Positions 53,281 through 62,943 of a stretch of DNA of 64,000 nucleotides are shown in pieces. Position 1 is the stretch's first letter. Each line of letters opens with the position of its first letter. Source of the stretch: Acidobacteriota bacterium (GTDB taxonomy: Bacteria; Acidobacteriota; UBA6911; JACQSX01); NCBI GenBank assembly GCA_016211105.1, contig JACQSX010000016.1, positions 124,001 through 188,000 on the forward strand. Direction: 5' to 3'. The position numbers were made by a program, and so were the translations under genes. The notes beneath the pieces were generated by a model. That model searched no databases. It saw only the letters and a list, made by a program, of their open reading frames with translations, and was not told the origin of the DNA.

Positions 53281-56200
53281 ATGGAAAATCCAGGAACTCG
53301 CTATCTGATTGGGGCTGACGTAGGTTCTACGACTGTCAAGGCGGTTGTGGTCGATACGCGGACCGATTGTATCATTTGGCGAGATTATCGGCGCCATGAG
53401 ACCCGGCAACCGGAGAAGCTGCTGGAGTTTTTGCAACGAATGGAAAAAGAAGTCGGCGTTGCTCCGGGCAACTGTCGGATATTCATCACTGGTTCAGGAG
53501 GCAACGCTCTCGCCGGATTGATGGGCGCCAAATTTGTGCAAGAAGTCAACGCCGTCTCGCTGGCCGTTGAGAAGCTCTACCCCGAGGTGTACTCGGTCAT
53601 CGAACTGGGTGGCCAGGATGCCAAGATCATCGTTTTTAGAGAAGACGATCAAAGCGGCCGCAGGAAGAAAATTCCATCCATGAACGACAAATGCGCCGGG
53701 GGGACGGGCGCCGTCATCGATAAGATCAGCTCCAAGCTGAAAATTCCGCCCGGCGATCTATGCAATCAACGGTACAGCGGCCTGAAGCTCCACCCGGTCG
53801 CCGGGAAATGCGGAGTCTTCGCGGAGACGGATATTAACGGCCTGCAAAAGCAGGGCGTGCCTGCAGATCAGTTGATGGCCTCGTTGTTTGACGCCATTGT
53901 TCTGCAAAACCTGACGGTCTTGACCCGCGGACACACGCTGCACCCTCGGGTGCTGCTGCTCGGCGGTCCCAATACGTTCATCCCCGGCATGCGCGAAGCC
54001 TGGCAGCACAACATTCCCAAAATGTGGCAGGAGCGGCAGGTGGAGCTTCCGCAAGACGCAACGTCCGAAGACTTGATCCAAGTGCCCAAGGACGCGCAGT
54101 ATTTTGCCGCCATCGGGGCGATCGAATTCGGCAAGGAAGAGGATCGAGAGGTTGGCCGGTATTGTGGTACGGAGTGTCTGGAACACTACATTCAAGTGGG
54201 CCGACACGAAGAAAAAGTGAAATCGGGGAGCCGGGGATTGTGTGTCTCTATGGAAGAGTTGGAGGCATTCAAAAAGAAGTACGCGGTTGACAGTTTTGTT
54301 CCGGCGGCGTTCAAACCAGGTGAGAAGGTCCGGAGTTTTGTAGGCGTCGATGGGGGTTCGACCTCCACCAAGGCGGTGTTGTTGTCCGAGCAGGGCGAGG
54401 TGTTGTGCAAGGCTTACCAACTCTCAAATGGGAATCCGATCCAGGATACGATTGACATGTTCGACGCGCTGCGCCGCCAAGTGGAATCGCAGGGAGGCCA
54501 ACTGGAAGTCCTGGGTGTGGGTACAACTGGCTACGCCAAGGACATCTTGCGGGATGTCCTCCGGGCGGACGTGGCCCTGGTAGAGACGGTGGCCCATACG
54601 GAGTCGGCGGTCAGGTTTTGCGATGATCCCCACGTCATCATTGACGTGGGTGGCCAGGACATCAAGCTGATTATGCTGAAAGAGGGGCGCGTGAAGGATT
54701 TCAAACTCAACACTCAATGCTCGGCCGGCAACGGCTACTTCCTGCAATCCACGGCCGAGGGCTTTGATGTTCAGGTGGACGAGTACGCCGACATCGCATT
54801 TTCCGCCCAGGCGATGCCGGTGTTTGGCTATGGCTGCGCCGTCTTCATGCAAACGGACATTGTTGGTTTCCAGCGCCAGGGTTGGCGGGCGGAGGAAATC
54901 TTGGCGGGATTGGCGGCGGTACTGCCCAAGAATATTTTTCTTTACGTGGCGGGTGTTCCTAATCTTGCAAAATTGGGCACGCGTTTTGTTCTCCAGGGAG
55001 GGACGCAAAAGAACCTCGCGGCAGTGAAGGCGCAGGTTGATTTCATCCATTCCAACTTTCGAAACTCGCGCGAAGAGCCGCAGATCGTCGTGCATGAACA
55101 TTGCGCGGAATGCGGCGCGATCGGAGCGGCGGTGGAAGCTGCACGTCTGTGGCGTAACGGTCGGAAAACGACTTTTATCGGGCTGGATGCGGTGCGCAAC
55201 ATCCGGTACCGTGCGACTCGCAACGAAGATACGCGCTGCCACTTTTGTAAGAATACCTGTTTGCGTACTTTCATTGACATTCAGACCGGCAATCACGAGC
55301 CTGTGGCTACGAACGTGCAGTCCAAGGTGCCCGTACGACCGGGCGAACAGCGTTTGATCATCGCCACCTGCGAAAAAGGGACCGTTGAGGATGTCGATCG
55401 GATGCGGGACATCAAGAAAGGATTGGATGCGGTGATGGCAGCCAATCCGAACTTTGTGGACATCGCCGCTCGCGAAGTATGGAGATCTCGCCACCCCGAA
55501 AAAGTTGCCGACCCAATCCCATCTCACGGCTGGACCCAAGCGGCGCGCGAACGCATTGCCTTGATGAGAAACCGCAAGCGTCTGCGAGTCGGCATACCTC
55601 GCGTTCTCAACATGTATGTATATGCGCCACTTTTCAGCGCTTATTTGGAGAGCTTGGGCGTTGCCGTGGAGAATCTTGTTTATTCGGATTTTACCAGTAG
55701 CGAGATGTATCGTACGGGCTCCAGCCGTGGCGCAATCGATCCGTGTTATCCTTCCAAGATCGCGATTGCCCATGTACATAACCTGATCTGGACCAAGCAT
55801 GCGCGAAAACCGCTGCACTGCATCTTTTTTCCCATGTTTGACGTCTTGCATTCGCATTTGGTGAAAACTCGCGCCCGGAACGCCTGCCCGACTGTTTCCG
55901 TGACGCCGGAAACCGTCGAAGCTGCCTACACCAAGGAGACGAATGTTTTTGCCGACCACGGCATTCGCTACTTACATCCCCTGGTAAATTTGTCCGATCG
56001 CAGGCTCTTTGCTCGGCAGATGTTCCAGGCCTGGAAACCGATATTGGGATTGTCCGCAGAAGAAAATGAAAGGGCCGTTGCTGCGGGTTTTCAAGCGCTC
56101 GAAGAGTTTGAGTGCGGCATCCGAAAAAGAACGCGAGAGGCGCTTGACCTGCTGGTGCGGGAAAACCGGCTGGGAATCGTCATGCTTGGCAGACCCTACC

Positions 56201-56793
56201 ACCACGACCCCGGAATCAACCACGACATCCTGGAGCAGTTTCAAAAGCTCGGTTATCCCATTTTCTCGCAAAGCACCCTGCCGCTGGATGAAGACCTGCT
56301 GGAGCAACTGTTCGGTGATGAGGTGCGTGCCGGGGTGATCAGCCATCCCTTGGACATATCGGATGTCTGGAAAACGGCTTCTGCAGCCAGCAGCAACCAT
56401 AAGGTGTGGGCGGCCAAGTTCACCGCTCGGCATCCAAATCTGGTGGCCGTGGAGATTTCCAATTTTAAGTGTGGTCATGATGCGCCCATTTACAGCGTCA
56501 TTGAGGAGATCGTTGAGCGCTCCGGCACTCCTTATTTTTGCTTTAAGGATCTGGATGAAAACAAGCCTGCCGGCTCGATTAGGATTCGCGTCGAGACGAT
56601 CGACTACTTCTTGAAACGCTACCGTGAGAATCTTGTAAGAAGAAGCGCCGCCGAGGCTAGGATCGAAGAGCAACTCGCTGAATACGAGCACAGGCTTCGC
56701 ACCGAATTAGAACAGCAGCAAAGGCCGGTGCGCGAGGACCGTGCCGGAAATGTGCCCGATCTCGTACTGTGGGGTCAACCGGGAACGTCCTAG
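53281..56793 (+). CDS. BadF/HgdC-type ATP-dependent activase, double ASKHA plus DUF2229
   Basis: 1170 residues. ASKHA ATPase domain one: YLIGADVGSTTVKAVVVD (about 7) to about 290, with IELGGQDAKII and NDKCAGGTGAVIDKIS. Domain two: SFVGVDGGSTSTKAVLLSE (about 355) to about 625, with IDVGGQDIKLIML and NTQCSAGNGYFLQST. Cysteines in each CxxG element would hold a shared cluster as in HgdC. Then comes CHFCKNTCLRTF and a DUF2229/COG3580 region (RVGIPRVLNMYVYAPLFSAY, AIDPCYPSKIAIAH). It would pass electrons with ATP use to the partner encoded 69 bases upstream. Confidence 0.85.
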   Translation: MENPGTRYLIGADVGSTTVKAVVVDTRTDCIIWRDYRRHETRQPEKLLEFLQRMEKEVGVAPGNCRIFITGSGGNALAGLMGAKFVQEVNAVSLAVEKLYPEVYSVIELGGQDAKIIVFREDDQSGRRKKIPSMNDKCAGGTGAVIDKISSKLKIPPGDLCNQRYSGLKLHPVAGKCGVFAETDINGLQKQGVPADQLMASLFDAIVLQNLTVLTRGHTLHPRVLLLGGPNTFIPGMREAWQHNIPKMWQERQVELPQDATSEDLIQVPKDAQYFAAIGAIEFGKEEDREVGRYCGTECLEHYIQVGRHEEKVKSGSRGLCVSMEELEAFKKKYAVDSFVPAAFKPGEKVRSFVGVDGGSTSTKAVLLSEQGEVLCKAYQLSNGNPIQDTIDMFDALRRQVESQGGQLEVLGVGTTGYAKDILRDVLRADVALVETVAHTESAVRFCDDPHVIIDVGGQDIKLIMLKEGRVKDFKLNTQCSAGNGYFLQSTAEGFDVQVDEYADIAFSAQAMPVFGYGCAVFMQTDIVGFQRQGWRAEEILAGLAAVLPKNIFLYVAGVPNLAKLGTRFVLQGGTQKNLAAVKAQVDFIHSNFRNSREEPQIVVHEHCAECGAIGAAVEAARLWRNGRKTTFIGLDAVRNIRYRATRNEDTRCHFCKNTCLRTFIDIQTGNHEPVATNVQSKVPVRPGEQRLIIATCEKGTVEDVDRMRDIKKGLDAVMAANPNFVDIAAREVWRSRHPEKVADPIPSHGWTQAARERIALMRNRKRLRVGIPRVLNMYVYAPLFSAYLESLGVAVENLVYSDFTSSEMYRTGSSRGAIDPCYPSKIAIAHVHNLIWTKHARKPLHCIFFPMFDVLHSHLVKTRARNACPTVSVTPETVEAAYTKETNVFADHGIRYLHPLVNLSDRRLFARQMFQAWKPILGLSAEENERAVAAGFQALEEFECGIRKRTREALDLLVRENRLGIVMLGRPYHHDPGINHDILEQFQKLGYPIFSQSTLPLDEDLLEQLFGDEVRAGVISHPLDISDVWKTASAASSNHKVWAAKFTARHPNLVAVEISNFKCGHDAPIYSVIEEIVERSGTPYFCFKDLDENKPAGSIRIRVETIDYFLKRYRENLVRRSAAEARIEEQLAEYEHRLRTELEQQQRPVREDRAGNVPDLVLWGQPGTS

Positions 56794-57234
56794 GGCGCCT
56801 GTCAGATTCGCAGGAAAGGCGCGGCGAAACGCTAAAGGTTGATCGCTTTGCGGTGTGCGCTAGCCTTCTGGTTCGCATTGGAAACACCCCGCAGGTGTTT
56901 CGTAGAGACGCCCCGCCCGCCCAGAGGGTTGCGGCGGGACGGCGGTCATTTCTTCGTTGCTCCTCCTCGCCGATGGACCCGGCATCGACTCGTCGTCGCG
57001 TCTTGATCTGGCCGCCATCGCGCTCGCAACAAACGTCACCGTATTTATGAACCGGGGGGTACTAAGCATGGCCTTGTTCCCGAGATGCAGCCGAACCTTG
57101 GGTAGAAATGCGGGTTTACCTACGACACCCATCCTTTCCATCCCTGCGACTCGTATGGCAGCCGGGCGAGGCCCAGCCTTGGCTCTTTTTCAAGGGAGTA
57201 GGGGAACGTTGCGGGGAAAGTTTGTAATTGTGTC
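56794..57234. other. Intergenic region
   Basis: About 440 GC-rich bases. Several short frames on both strands give no recognisable protein. A CGCCCGCCC / GGCGGGACGGCGG complementarity near 56920-56945 could form a stem. Nothing else was supported. Confidence 0.35.
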
Positions 57235-58845
57235 GTGACGCAGCGCATGGTTGAAAAGTATCGAGTAGTGGTTCTGGCGGCGATGGTTGGGCTTTCACTG
57301 TTTCTGCGCCTGCACGGTTTGGGCGAGGTTGGGTTTAGCGAGGATGAGGTGCACAAGGTTGAAGCTGCCCGTGCTTATTTGCGGGGGAATGTATTTGTCA
57401 ATCTTGAACATCCGATGCTGATGAAGTTACTCATAACGTTGTCAACGAGAGCCGCCGACGCCTGGAACCGGCATGTAAGTCCCTCGCTTTGTATCTCAGA
57501 GGAAGTCGCCGTGCGACTGCCGAACGTCTTTCTTGGTTCGCTCACTGGAGTCGTGATCTTCCTCATTGCGGAAACAATGTTTGGTTTTGCTGTCGGTCTT
57601 ACGAGCGCGGCTCTATGGGCCATTGGCGTTGATTCAATCGCGATCAACCGGGTCGCGAAAGAAGATACCTTACTGGTGTTTTTCACCTGGCTTGCTTTTT
57701 ACTTCTACCTGAAAGCCAAGAATCTAGGCGCGCCGACCGCGCGCGCGCGAGCCTGCTATGCTTTCAGCGGAGCGAGCTTTGGGCTGATGCTAGCCTCGAA
57801 GTATTTTCCACACTATTTCGGCCTTAACGCCCTCTACTATCACCTGCTGGGAAGGAACAAAAGGAACCAACCCCTAGATCGCCGGAACATTTTTCTTATT
57901 CTCGGTGCAATGGGAGTGGCATTTTTGCTTGCTAATCCGGTAATCCTGTTGCCAAACGTGCTCCCATACCTTTTCGCCTATGTGAGGGAGGAAATGATGA
58001 CCCATCATGGTTATTTCATGATGGGTCATCTCTATCGCAATGACTTGCTCTACACGCCGGGGAATGTGCCTCTCTATTTTTACCCTTTGCTTCTGCTGGT
58101 GAAAACTCCGTTGCCGCTGTTGGCGGCGTTGATCGTGGGGCTGATGGTGGTTTTCAAGACGCGACACCACGCGGGCCACTTCTTTCTAAAGTTCATGTTC
58201 CTCTGGTGGATCGTCCCCTTCTCGCTGCTGGGGAGTAAGTTTTTGCGCTACAGCCTGTCTTTGATGCCCATGGTTTCCATGATCAGCGCGGTTGGAATTG
58301 TGACCCTCTACCAAGTGGCTTTGACAACTTGCAGAAAGCAGCGAGAGGGGAGATTCCAACCGGTCTTTGTCGCGACATTCCTTGCGCTATTCTTCATCGC
58401 TCCACTATGGAGCGCTTGGCGAAGCGCTCCTTTTTACTCGCTTTATTTGAATCCCATCGGTTGGGGTCGAGCCGGGTACTTCTTTCCGCATGATGAGATT
58501 TACGATGCGGGATTACGCGAAACTATCCAGGAGATTTGCGACCAGGCGCCGCCGGGAGGTAGCGCCGGGGGCGAATCCCCATCGGTCTTCAAGTATTACT
58601 TTGAGAAATTCGGTCGCCGCGACCTGTGCTACTTTAATCTTTCTGAGGTGCTAACAACCGATATCCCAACCTCAGCCTATTTGGTTGTGCAGGACGGGCG
58701 GAAATATTTCGAGAATATCTCACTGATTGATGTGCTGGAAACGAACTTTGAAGCGGTGCGAACGGTTGCGATTGGGGATGCGGTTGCCGCCAAGGTTTAT
58801 CAGGTAAAGAACCTAGCGCTGGCGAAGACTGCACGGTCCCCCTGA
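57235..58845 (+). CDS. PMT/ArnT-like membrane glycosyltransferase
   Basis: Integral-membrane GT-C enzyme that uses a polyprenyl-phosphate sugar donor. The first extracytoplasmic loop has the acidic pair in GFSEDEVHKVEAARAYLRGN and LEHPMLMKLLITL, as in dolichyl-phosphate-mannose mannosyltransferases. About 8-10 membrane helices are seen (GVVIFLIAETMFGFAVGLTS, LAALIVGLMVVF and others). The C-terminal ~120 residues are soluble. GTG 57235 or ATG 57247 may be the start. Acceptor unknown. Confidence 0.78.
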   Translation: MTQRMVEKYRVVVLAAMVGLSLFLRLHGLGEVGFSEDEVHKVEAARAYLRGNVFVNLEHPMLMKLLITLSTRAADAWNRHVSPSLCISEEVAVRLPNVFLGSLTGVVIFLIAETMFGFAVGLTSAALWAIGVDSIAINRVAKEDTLLVFFTWLAFYFYLKAKNLGAPTARARACYAFSGASFGLMLASKYFPHYFGLNALYYHLLGRNKRNQPLDRRNIFLILGAMGVAFLLANPVILLPNVLPYLFAYVREEMMTHHGYFMMGHLYRNDLLYTPGNVPLYFYPLLLLVKTPLPLLAALIVGLMVVFKTRHHAGHFFLKFMFLWWIVPFSLLGSKFLRYSLSLMPMVSMISAVGIVTLYQVALTTCRKQREGRFQPVFVATFLALFFIAPLWSAWRSAPFYSLYLNPIGWGRAGYFFPHDEIYDAGLRETIQEICDQAPPGGSAGGESPSVFKYYFEKFGRRDLCYFNLSEVLTTDIPTSAYLVVQDGRKYFENISLIDVLETNFEAVRTVAIGDAVAAKVYQVKNLALAKTARSP

Positions 58846-58904
58846 TGGGTGTTTTGCAGGCTGGATCGATAACCAGCAGCGGTGTTCCAATTTCTTTCGA
58901 TGCT

Positions 58905-59012
58905 CTTTGAGCGCATCCTCTTTTGTTGATATCCTGTTGCGTATCATGGCTTGCTTTGTGGCATGGCGCGAAAAACATCTAGGCCTTAGCGCCGAGAACA
59001 CAGATCCCCCTT
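58905..59012 (-). repeat. ~100-bp dispersed repeat, copy A (inverted relative to copy B)
   Basis: Read on the minus strand it starts with TCTGTGTTCTCGGCGCTAAG and contains CGCGCCATGCCACAAAGCAA and GCAACAGGATATCAA. It aligns at roughly three of four bases with 62768-62865 on the plus strand. Confidence 0.65.
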
Positions 59013-59160
59013 TGGTCTTCTCATTCTTCTTCGCGTTCAGCTTTTCCAGCGCTTCAACTATTTCAGCTTAGGTCCGACGGCCGGTCCAATTTATTTGTTT
59101 TGGCGTCGTCGAGAAAAACAGACGCTTTTTCACCTTGGAACAGTTTAGCGGGGGTGATGC

Positions 59161-59304
59161 ATGGATCCAGCAACAGTAGTCGTGATTATTCTCGCCGTTG
59201 CTTTTGTTTCCTTTGTGGCCTACTTGGTAGTCATCAGCAGAAGGAACAAACACGAGCGGACGGGGACGGAAGGGCGCTCCAACAATCAGGCTAAGAAACG
59301 TTGA
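59161..59304 (+). CDS. Small single-pass membrane protein
   Basis: A 47-residue frame: a membrane helix (TVVVIILAVAFVSFVAYLVV) followed by a basic tail (ISRRNKHERTGTEGRSNNQ). GGGGGTG lies about five to nine bases before the ATG and fits an RBS. No family named. It stands alone between the glycosyltransferase and the broken trehalose genes. Confidence 0.5.
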   Translation: MDPATVVVIILAVAFVSFVAYLVVISRRNKHERTGTEGRSNNQAKKR

Positions 59305-59414
59305 TTCTCCAAACAATCAGCATGGTAAACACTTCATCTCCAGCGACAAGTCGGAGTTCGTCGCACGCATTCGGGAGCTACTGCGCAATGAGCTCTTGAC
59401 TTTGCAATCCCGCC

Positions 59415-59705
59415 CTATAAGAGGACCACGTCTTCATGAGGGTGTTCCAGCGCAAGCATCATGAGCACCTAGTCCTTGAGGTGGCGCGTGATCAGGAAAT
59501 TTCGCTTCACGTGTTCGTGACCCTTTTCACCCCACTCCGACAATAAGGGCACCATCCGGGTGAGGATCTCCGCCACACCGCCCCCGATGGGGGTGGAGTT
59601 AACGTTTTGCAGGCGCCGTCCTTGGACCTTACCGGCCAGCACCTGCAGTTCTTCGATGATCTCGCGTCCGACGATGGGCTCGTAGTCCGACAGTTTGATC
59701 GACAT
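59415..59705 (-). pseudogene. TreT-like trehalose synthase/glycosyltransferase, internally deleted
   Basis: The N-terminus MSIKLSDYEPIVGREIIEEL, QVLAGKVQGRRLQNVNSTPI and GGGVAEILTRMVPLL matches retaining GT4 trehalose synthases. Instead of the ~320-residue body, it jumps to the typical last segment GHEHVKRNFLITRHLKD. A TAG follows where Tyr is expected, and the old frame goes on as VLMMLALEHPHEDVVLL to 59415. So there is an internal deletion of about 1 kb plus a nonsense change. Confidence 0.75.
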
Positions 59706-59713
59706 TGATGCGT

Positions 59714-60366
59714 CTAGGCGATCTGCTTGGGCGCCAGAGAGGAGATTTGCTCCCGCAACTCCTCGAAAGTAAGCGCATATGGATTTAACCGCTCGATAGC
59801 GGCTGCCAGTTCGAACTCGCCGATGTCGTGAAGCCATTGTGAGAAGTCGTTCGTAAGACGGCCCAGGCGAAGCCGGGCCTCGCAGAAATGAAAGAACAGT
59901 GAGGCGTTCGTTGCCCGAGCCACGTGCTCAAAAAGTTCGTTCACATTATGAGCCACTGTGTTTGTCTGCATGATGAAGCTCTTGGATTTACAAAAGTGAA
60001 AGTCTTTGCCGGGCGCAGCTTGCCGGGAGGCGGCCGCCGGATTTTCAAGTAGCCCTCGACTGTTGTGATAAATGCTTCCCGCAGCCGGCGAATCGTGGTG
60101 AACTCAAAGAGGTCAATAGCTGCCAACTGTTCGCCCAGGGCCTCTTCTTGCAAGTGATCATAGATCCAAGCAGCGAAATCGTTGTGGAACTCAGGTTGAA
60201 TAAGATGGTGAGCGAGAAAATGGTGGTGCGTATGGTGAAAAATCGAAGACCCCTCGACGGAGCGTAAATGGGCGAGAAATTCACGCAGGTTCCCGGCTCT
60301 CAGACCAGTCAACTCAACCAACCGGCGCTCGGTGCAAAAGATGAAGGGGTTGATTGTCTGAACCAC
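59714..60366 (-). pseudogene. DUF5752 protein split by a frameshift
   Basis: The first frame (60366 to 59941) has PFIFCTERRLVELTGLRAGN and SIFHHTHHHFLAHHL. The second (ending 59714) has NELFEHVARATNASLFFHFC and EARLRLGRLTNDFSQWLHDI. Together they give the usual DUF5752 protein. A sensible joining sequence, FHFCKSKSFIMQTNT, is only in the second frame, so the shift lies near 59985-60010. I recall DUF5752 next to otsA and TreT-type genes in trehalose loci. Confidence 0.72.
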
Positions 60367-60486
60367 GTCAATGATTTTCTCAGATCGGCAGGTGCAACAA
60401 AAACTTTTTGCTTCTTTACCAAGGTCAGCCCTGTCTGACGGTTCTCATTCCCGGTTCTCGCTTGTTGGCCTGGGTGAACCAAGGCT

Positions 60487-61950
60487 TCACATTTTGCTCA
60501 GCTCAAGAACAAAGCGACTGGCCCACCTGTAGATATTGTTTTCCGCCACCTGCTCGCGCATGCGAGCCATACGCCTCTGCCTTTCATCGGCATCCATGTC
60601 AAGAGCGACTTTGATTTGATCGGCAAAAGCTTCGCAGTTATAAGGGTTAATCAAAACCGCATCTGTCAGCTCCCGTGCCGCACCGGTGAACCGGCTCAAA
60701 ATCAAAACCCCGTTAAGGTCGTTCTTGGCCGCGACGTACTCTTTGGCCACCAGATTCATGCCGTCGTGAAGGGAAGAGACAATGCAGATATTTCCTAATT
60801 GATACAGAGCCAGGCTCTCCCAGTAGTTCAGCGTGCGCCGGACAAAAGTAATGGGTGTCCAGCTAGCCGTGGAATGCCGCCAGTTGATCTGTTCAACCAA
60901 ATCGTTGATTTCATCGTTCAGATCCTTGTATCGCCGGATATGCATCCGTGACAGGGAACCCACTTGTACAAAGACAAAGCGCTCGCGGTACTCTGGGTGC
61001 TTCTCGATGAAACGCGACACAGCCTGAAGCCTTTCGAGTATCCCCTTGGTGTAATCGATGCGGTCAAGACCAATGAGCACGTGCTCGAAGTTTAGAGAAA
61101 ACTCAGCTCGAAAACTGTCTTCTAAGCTTGCTACCTCGGGAGCCGCAGCGTCGCGGGAAATAGCTTCAAAATCGACACTAATGGGAAAAGGTTGAACGCG
61201 AGTGCGATGGTTCTTTCGTGTCACCGTTGTCCGGTCCTGATCGGTGCGCGAATCGATCTCGCGATCGCACGTTGCCAGGAAATTATCTGCGTGGTAGCGC
61301 AGATGGAAACCCAGCAGGTCATTGGACAAAAGGCCACCGAGAATCTCTTCCCGGCTATGACAGATCCGGAAGATCTCGGGATTAGGCCATGGGATATGCC
61401 AGAATTGAGCTACCACCAGATCAGGTCTCGCTGCCTTCAGGTAGGCCGGCAGCAGAGCAAAATGGTAGTCCTGGATCCACACAAAGGCTTTCCTATCATT
61501 CACCTCGCTCAACACCGCCTCGGCAAACTTGCGGTTCACCGCCTGATAGTGTTGCCAGTCCTCGGCGCGAAAGGAGGGACGAATGAAAGCGATGTGACAC
61601 AGGGGCCACAGGGCCTCATTGGAAAAGCCGTAATAATAGCCGGAAACTTCCTCCTTCGAGAGCCAGACACGTTTGAGCCGGTACTGGGGTTGTTCCGGCG
61701 GCAAGTGCACGATGCCGCGCGGGTCGCAGGTGTGCCGATCCGCACTGCCATCGCCGTGGGCTACCCAAAGACCGCTGCAGGCAGTCACAACAGGTTGCAG
61801 CGCGGTCACGACACCACTGACAGTCCGCTGGCATGCGATTTTGCCTTCACGAAAGTGATGTGCGTAAGGCTGGCGGTTAGAGACCACGATCAGTTGATGA
61901 TCGGCAAACCGTTTGCCAATGGCTTCATAGAGGTCTTGTTTGGTCCACAT
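60487..61950 (-). CDS. otsA: Alpha,alpha-trehalose-phosphate synthase (OtsA, GT20)
   Basis: Joins UDP-glucose (or another NDP-glucose) and glucose 6-phosphate to trehalose 6-phosphate. Signatures: LIVVSNRQPYAHHFREGK, VWIQDYHFALLPAYLKAARP, QFWHIPWPNPEIF, IGLDRIDYTKGILERLQAV and VSSLHDGMNLVAKEYVAAKN. 487 residues, full length, no phosphatase domain. No otsB in the window. It is the only gene of this locus that appears intact. Confidence 0.93.
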   Translation of the reverse strand: MWTKQDLYEAIGKRFADHQLIVVSNRQPYAHHFREGKIACQRTVSGVVTALQPVVTACSGLWVAHGDGSADRHTCDPRGIVHLPPEQPQYRLKRVWLSKEEVSGYYYGFSNEALWPLCHIAFIRPSFRAEDWQHYQAVNRKFAEAVLSEVNDRKAFVWIQDYHFALLPAYLKAARPDLVVAQFWHIPWPNPEIFRICHSREEILGGLLSNDLLGFHLRYHADNFLATCDREIDSRTDQDRTTVTRKNHRTRVQPFPISVDFEAISRDAAAPEVASLEDSFRAEFSLNFEHVLIGLDRIDYTKGILERLQAVSRFIEKHPEYRERFVFVQVGSLSRMHIRRYKDLNDEINDLVEQINWRHSTASWTPITFVRRTLNYWESLALYQLGNICIVSSLHDGMNLVAKEYVAAKNDLNGVLILSRFTGAARELTDAVLINPYNCEAFADQIKVALDMDADERQRRMARMREQVAENNIYRWASRFVLELSKM

Positions 61951-62017
61951 AGCTTGTTGTGTTTCTTTCTGAAGTAGTCACCAAGGGGATGTTCCCGATT
62001 GTGAAGGCCGAGAAACC

Positions 62018-62675
62018 TCAGGCGATCGGTGTCAAAGAAACTCCTTCGGAATCCACCCCGAGTTCTCCTTTGTAAAGCTGCGCCAGGAATGGAGGAGCAA
62101 GGAGCGTCGTTGCCACTGCCATAAACAGAACTACGCCATATGTGGCGTCACTGACGACGGCAAGGCCCAGCCCGATTTGCGCAACGACAATCCCGACCTT
62201 GCCCCGCGGCACCATGCCCATGCCGACTTGCATTGCGTTCTTAAAGCTCAGGGAGAGCGCACCTAGTCCGCACGCTACCAGCTCTTGGTAAGCACAGCGA
62301 CAATCGTAACCAGGAGAGCCAAGGTAATGGTTTCCTTGGTCAGGAATGCAACCAGATTCAACTGCATCCCGATACTGGTCAGGAAGAAGGGCAACAGAAA
62401 CTCGGTCACCGCTTCCGCTTGCCGCGGCATATCGGTTCCTTCAGCCAGCTCAGACAACGCCATTCCGGCCAGAAATGCGCCTATGATGGAAGCCACGCCA
62501 ATGTAGGCGGCAAGAGGGGCAAGGCCCAGACACACGGCAAGGCCAAAGACCAGATAGGACTCGCCCACCCTCAGACTCTCAACCCGCGGCCGAATCTTGC
62601 GCACCGTGCGCGCTCCTACCAACGCTACCAGCAGGGTAAAGCCGATCAAGATACCCCCTTTTTGAAGACGCCGCT
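62018..62675 (-). pseudogene. CPA2-type cation/proton antiporter fragment with frameshift
   Basis: The middle part ESYLVFGLAVCLGLAPLAAY, IGVASIIGAFLAGMALSELA and LLPFFLTSIGMQLNLVAFL is typical of NapA/Kef exchangers. The frame stops (VAVLTKSW) at 62275. Reading two bases off, LVACGLGALSLSFKNAMQVG and MGMVPRGKVGIVVAQIGLGL continue the protein. Two extra bases near 62278-62284 explain this. The first ~170 residues are missing, since copy B of the dispersed repeat lies there. Confidence 0.75.
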
Positions 62676-62767
62676 CAGGAACTGGTGTCTGTCAAGATCT
62701 TGATGTGGAACAGTTCGGTTGCCGAAAAGGTAGAGGAGATCAGGAAGAGAGGGTGCCGAAAGGCGGG

Positions 62768-62865
62768 TCTGTATTTTCGGCGCTAAGACCCAAATGTTTC
62801 TGGCGCCATACGGCGAAACAAGCCATCATTTGTTGCAAGTATATCAAACAAGGGCGCGGCTTCAG
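62768..62865 (+). repeat. ~100-bp dispersed repeat, copy B
   Basis: Contains TCTGTATTTTCGGCGCTAAG and GCGCCATACGGCGAAACAAG. Related to the minus-strand sequence at 58905-59012; the two copies form an inverted pair about 3.8 kb apart. Confidence 0.65.
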
Positions 62866-62943
62866 AAGAATGTACTCAGTCGGCGTGCTGCTGTTGCGGA
62901 ACCAGAGGCAGGCGCGCTTGCGGAGCCATTCGTCAAGACAGCT

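Noticed and set aside
56860-57141. Minus-strand 93-residue frame
   Set aside because: Arg/Ser/Pro-rich translation of GC-rich DNA without RBS or known family.
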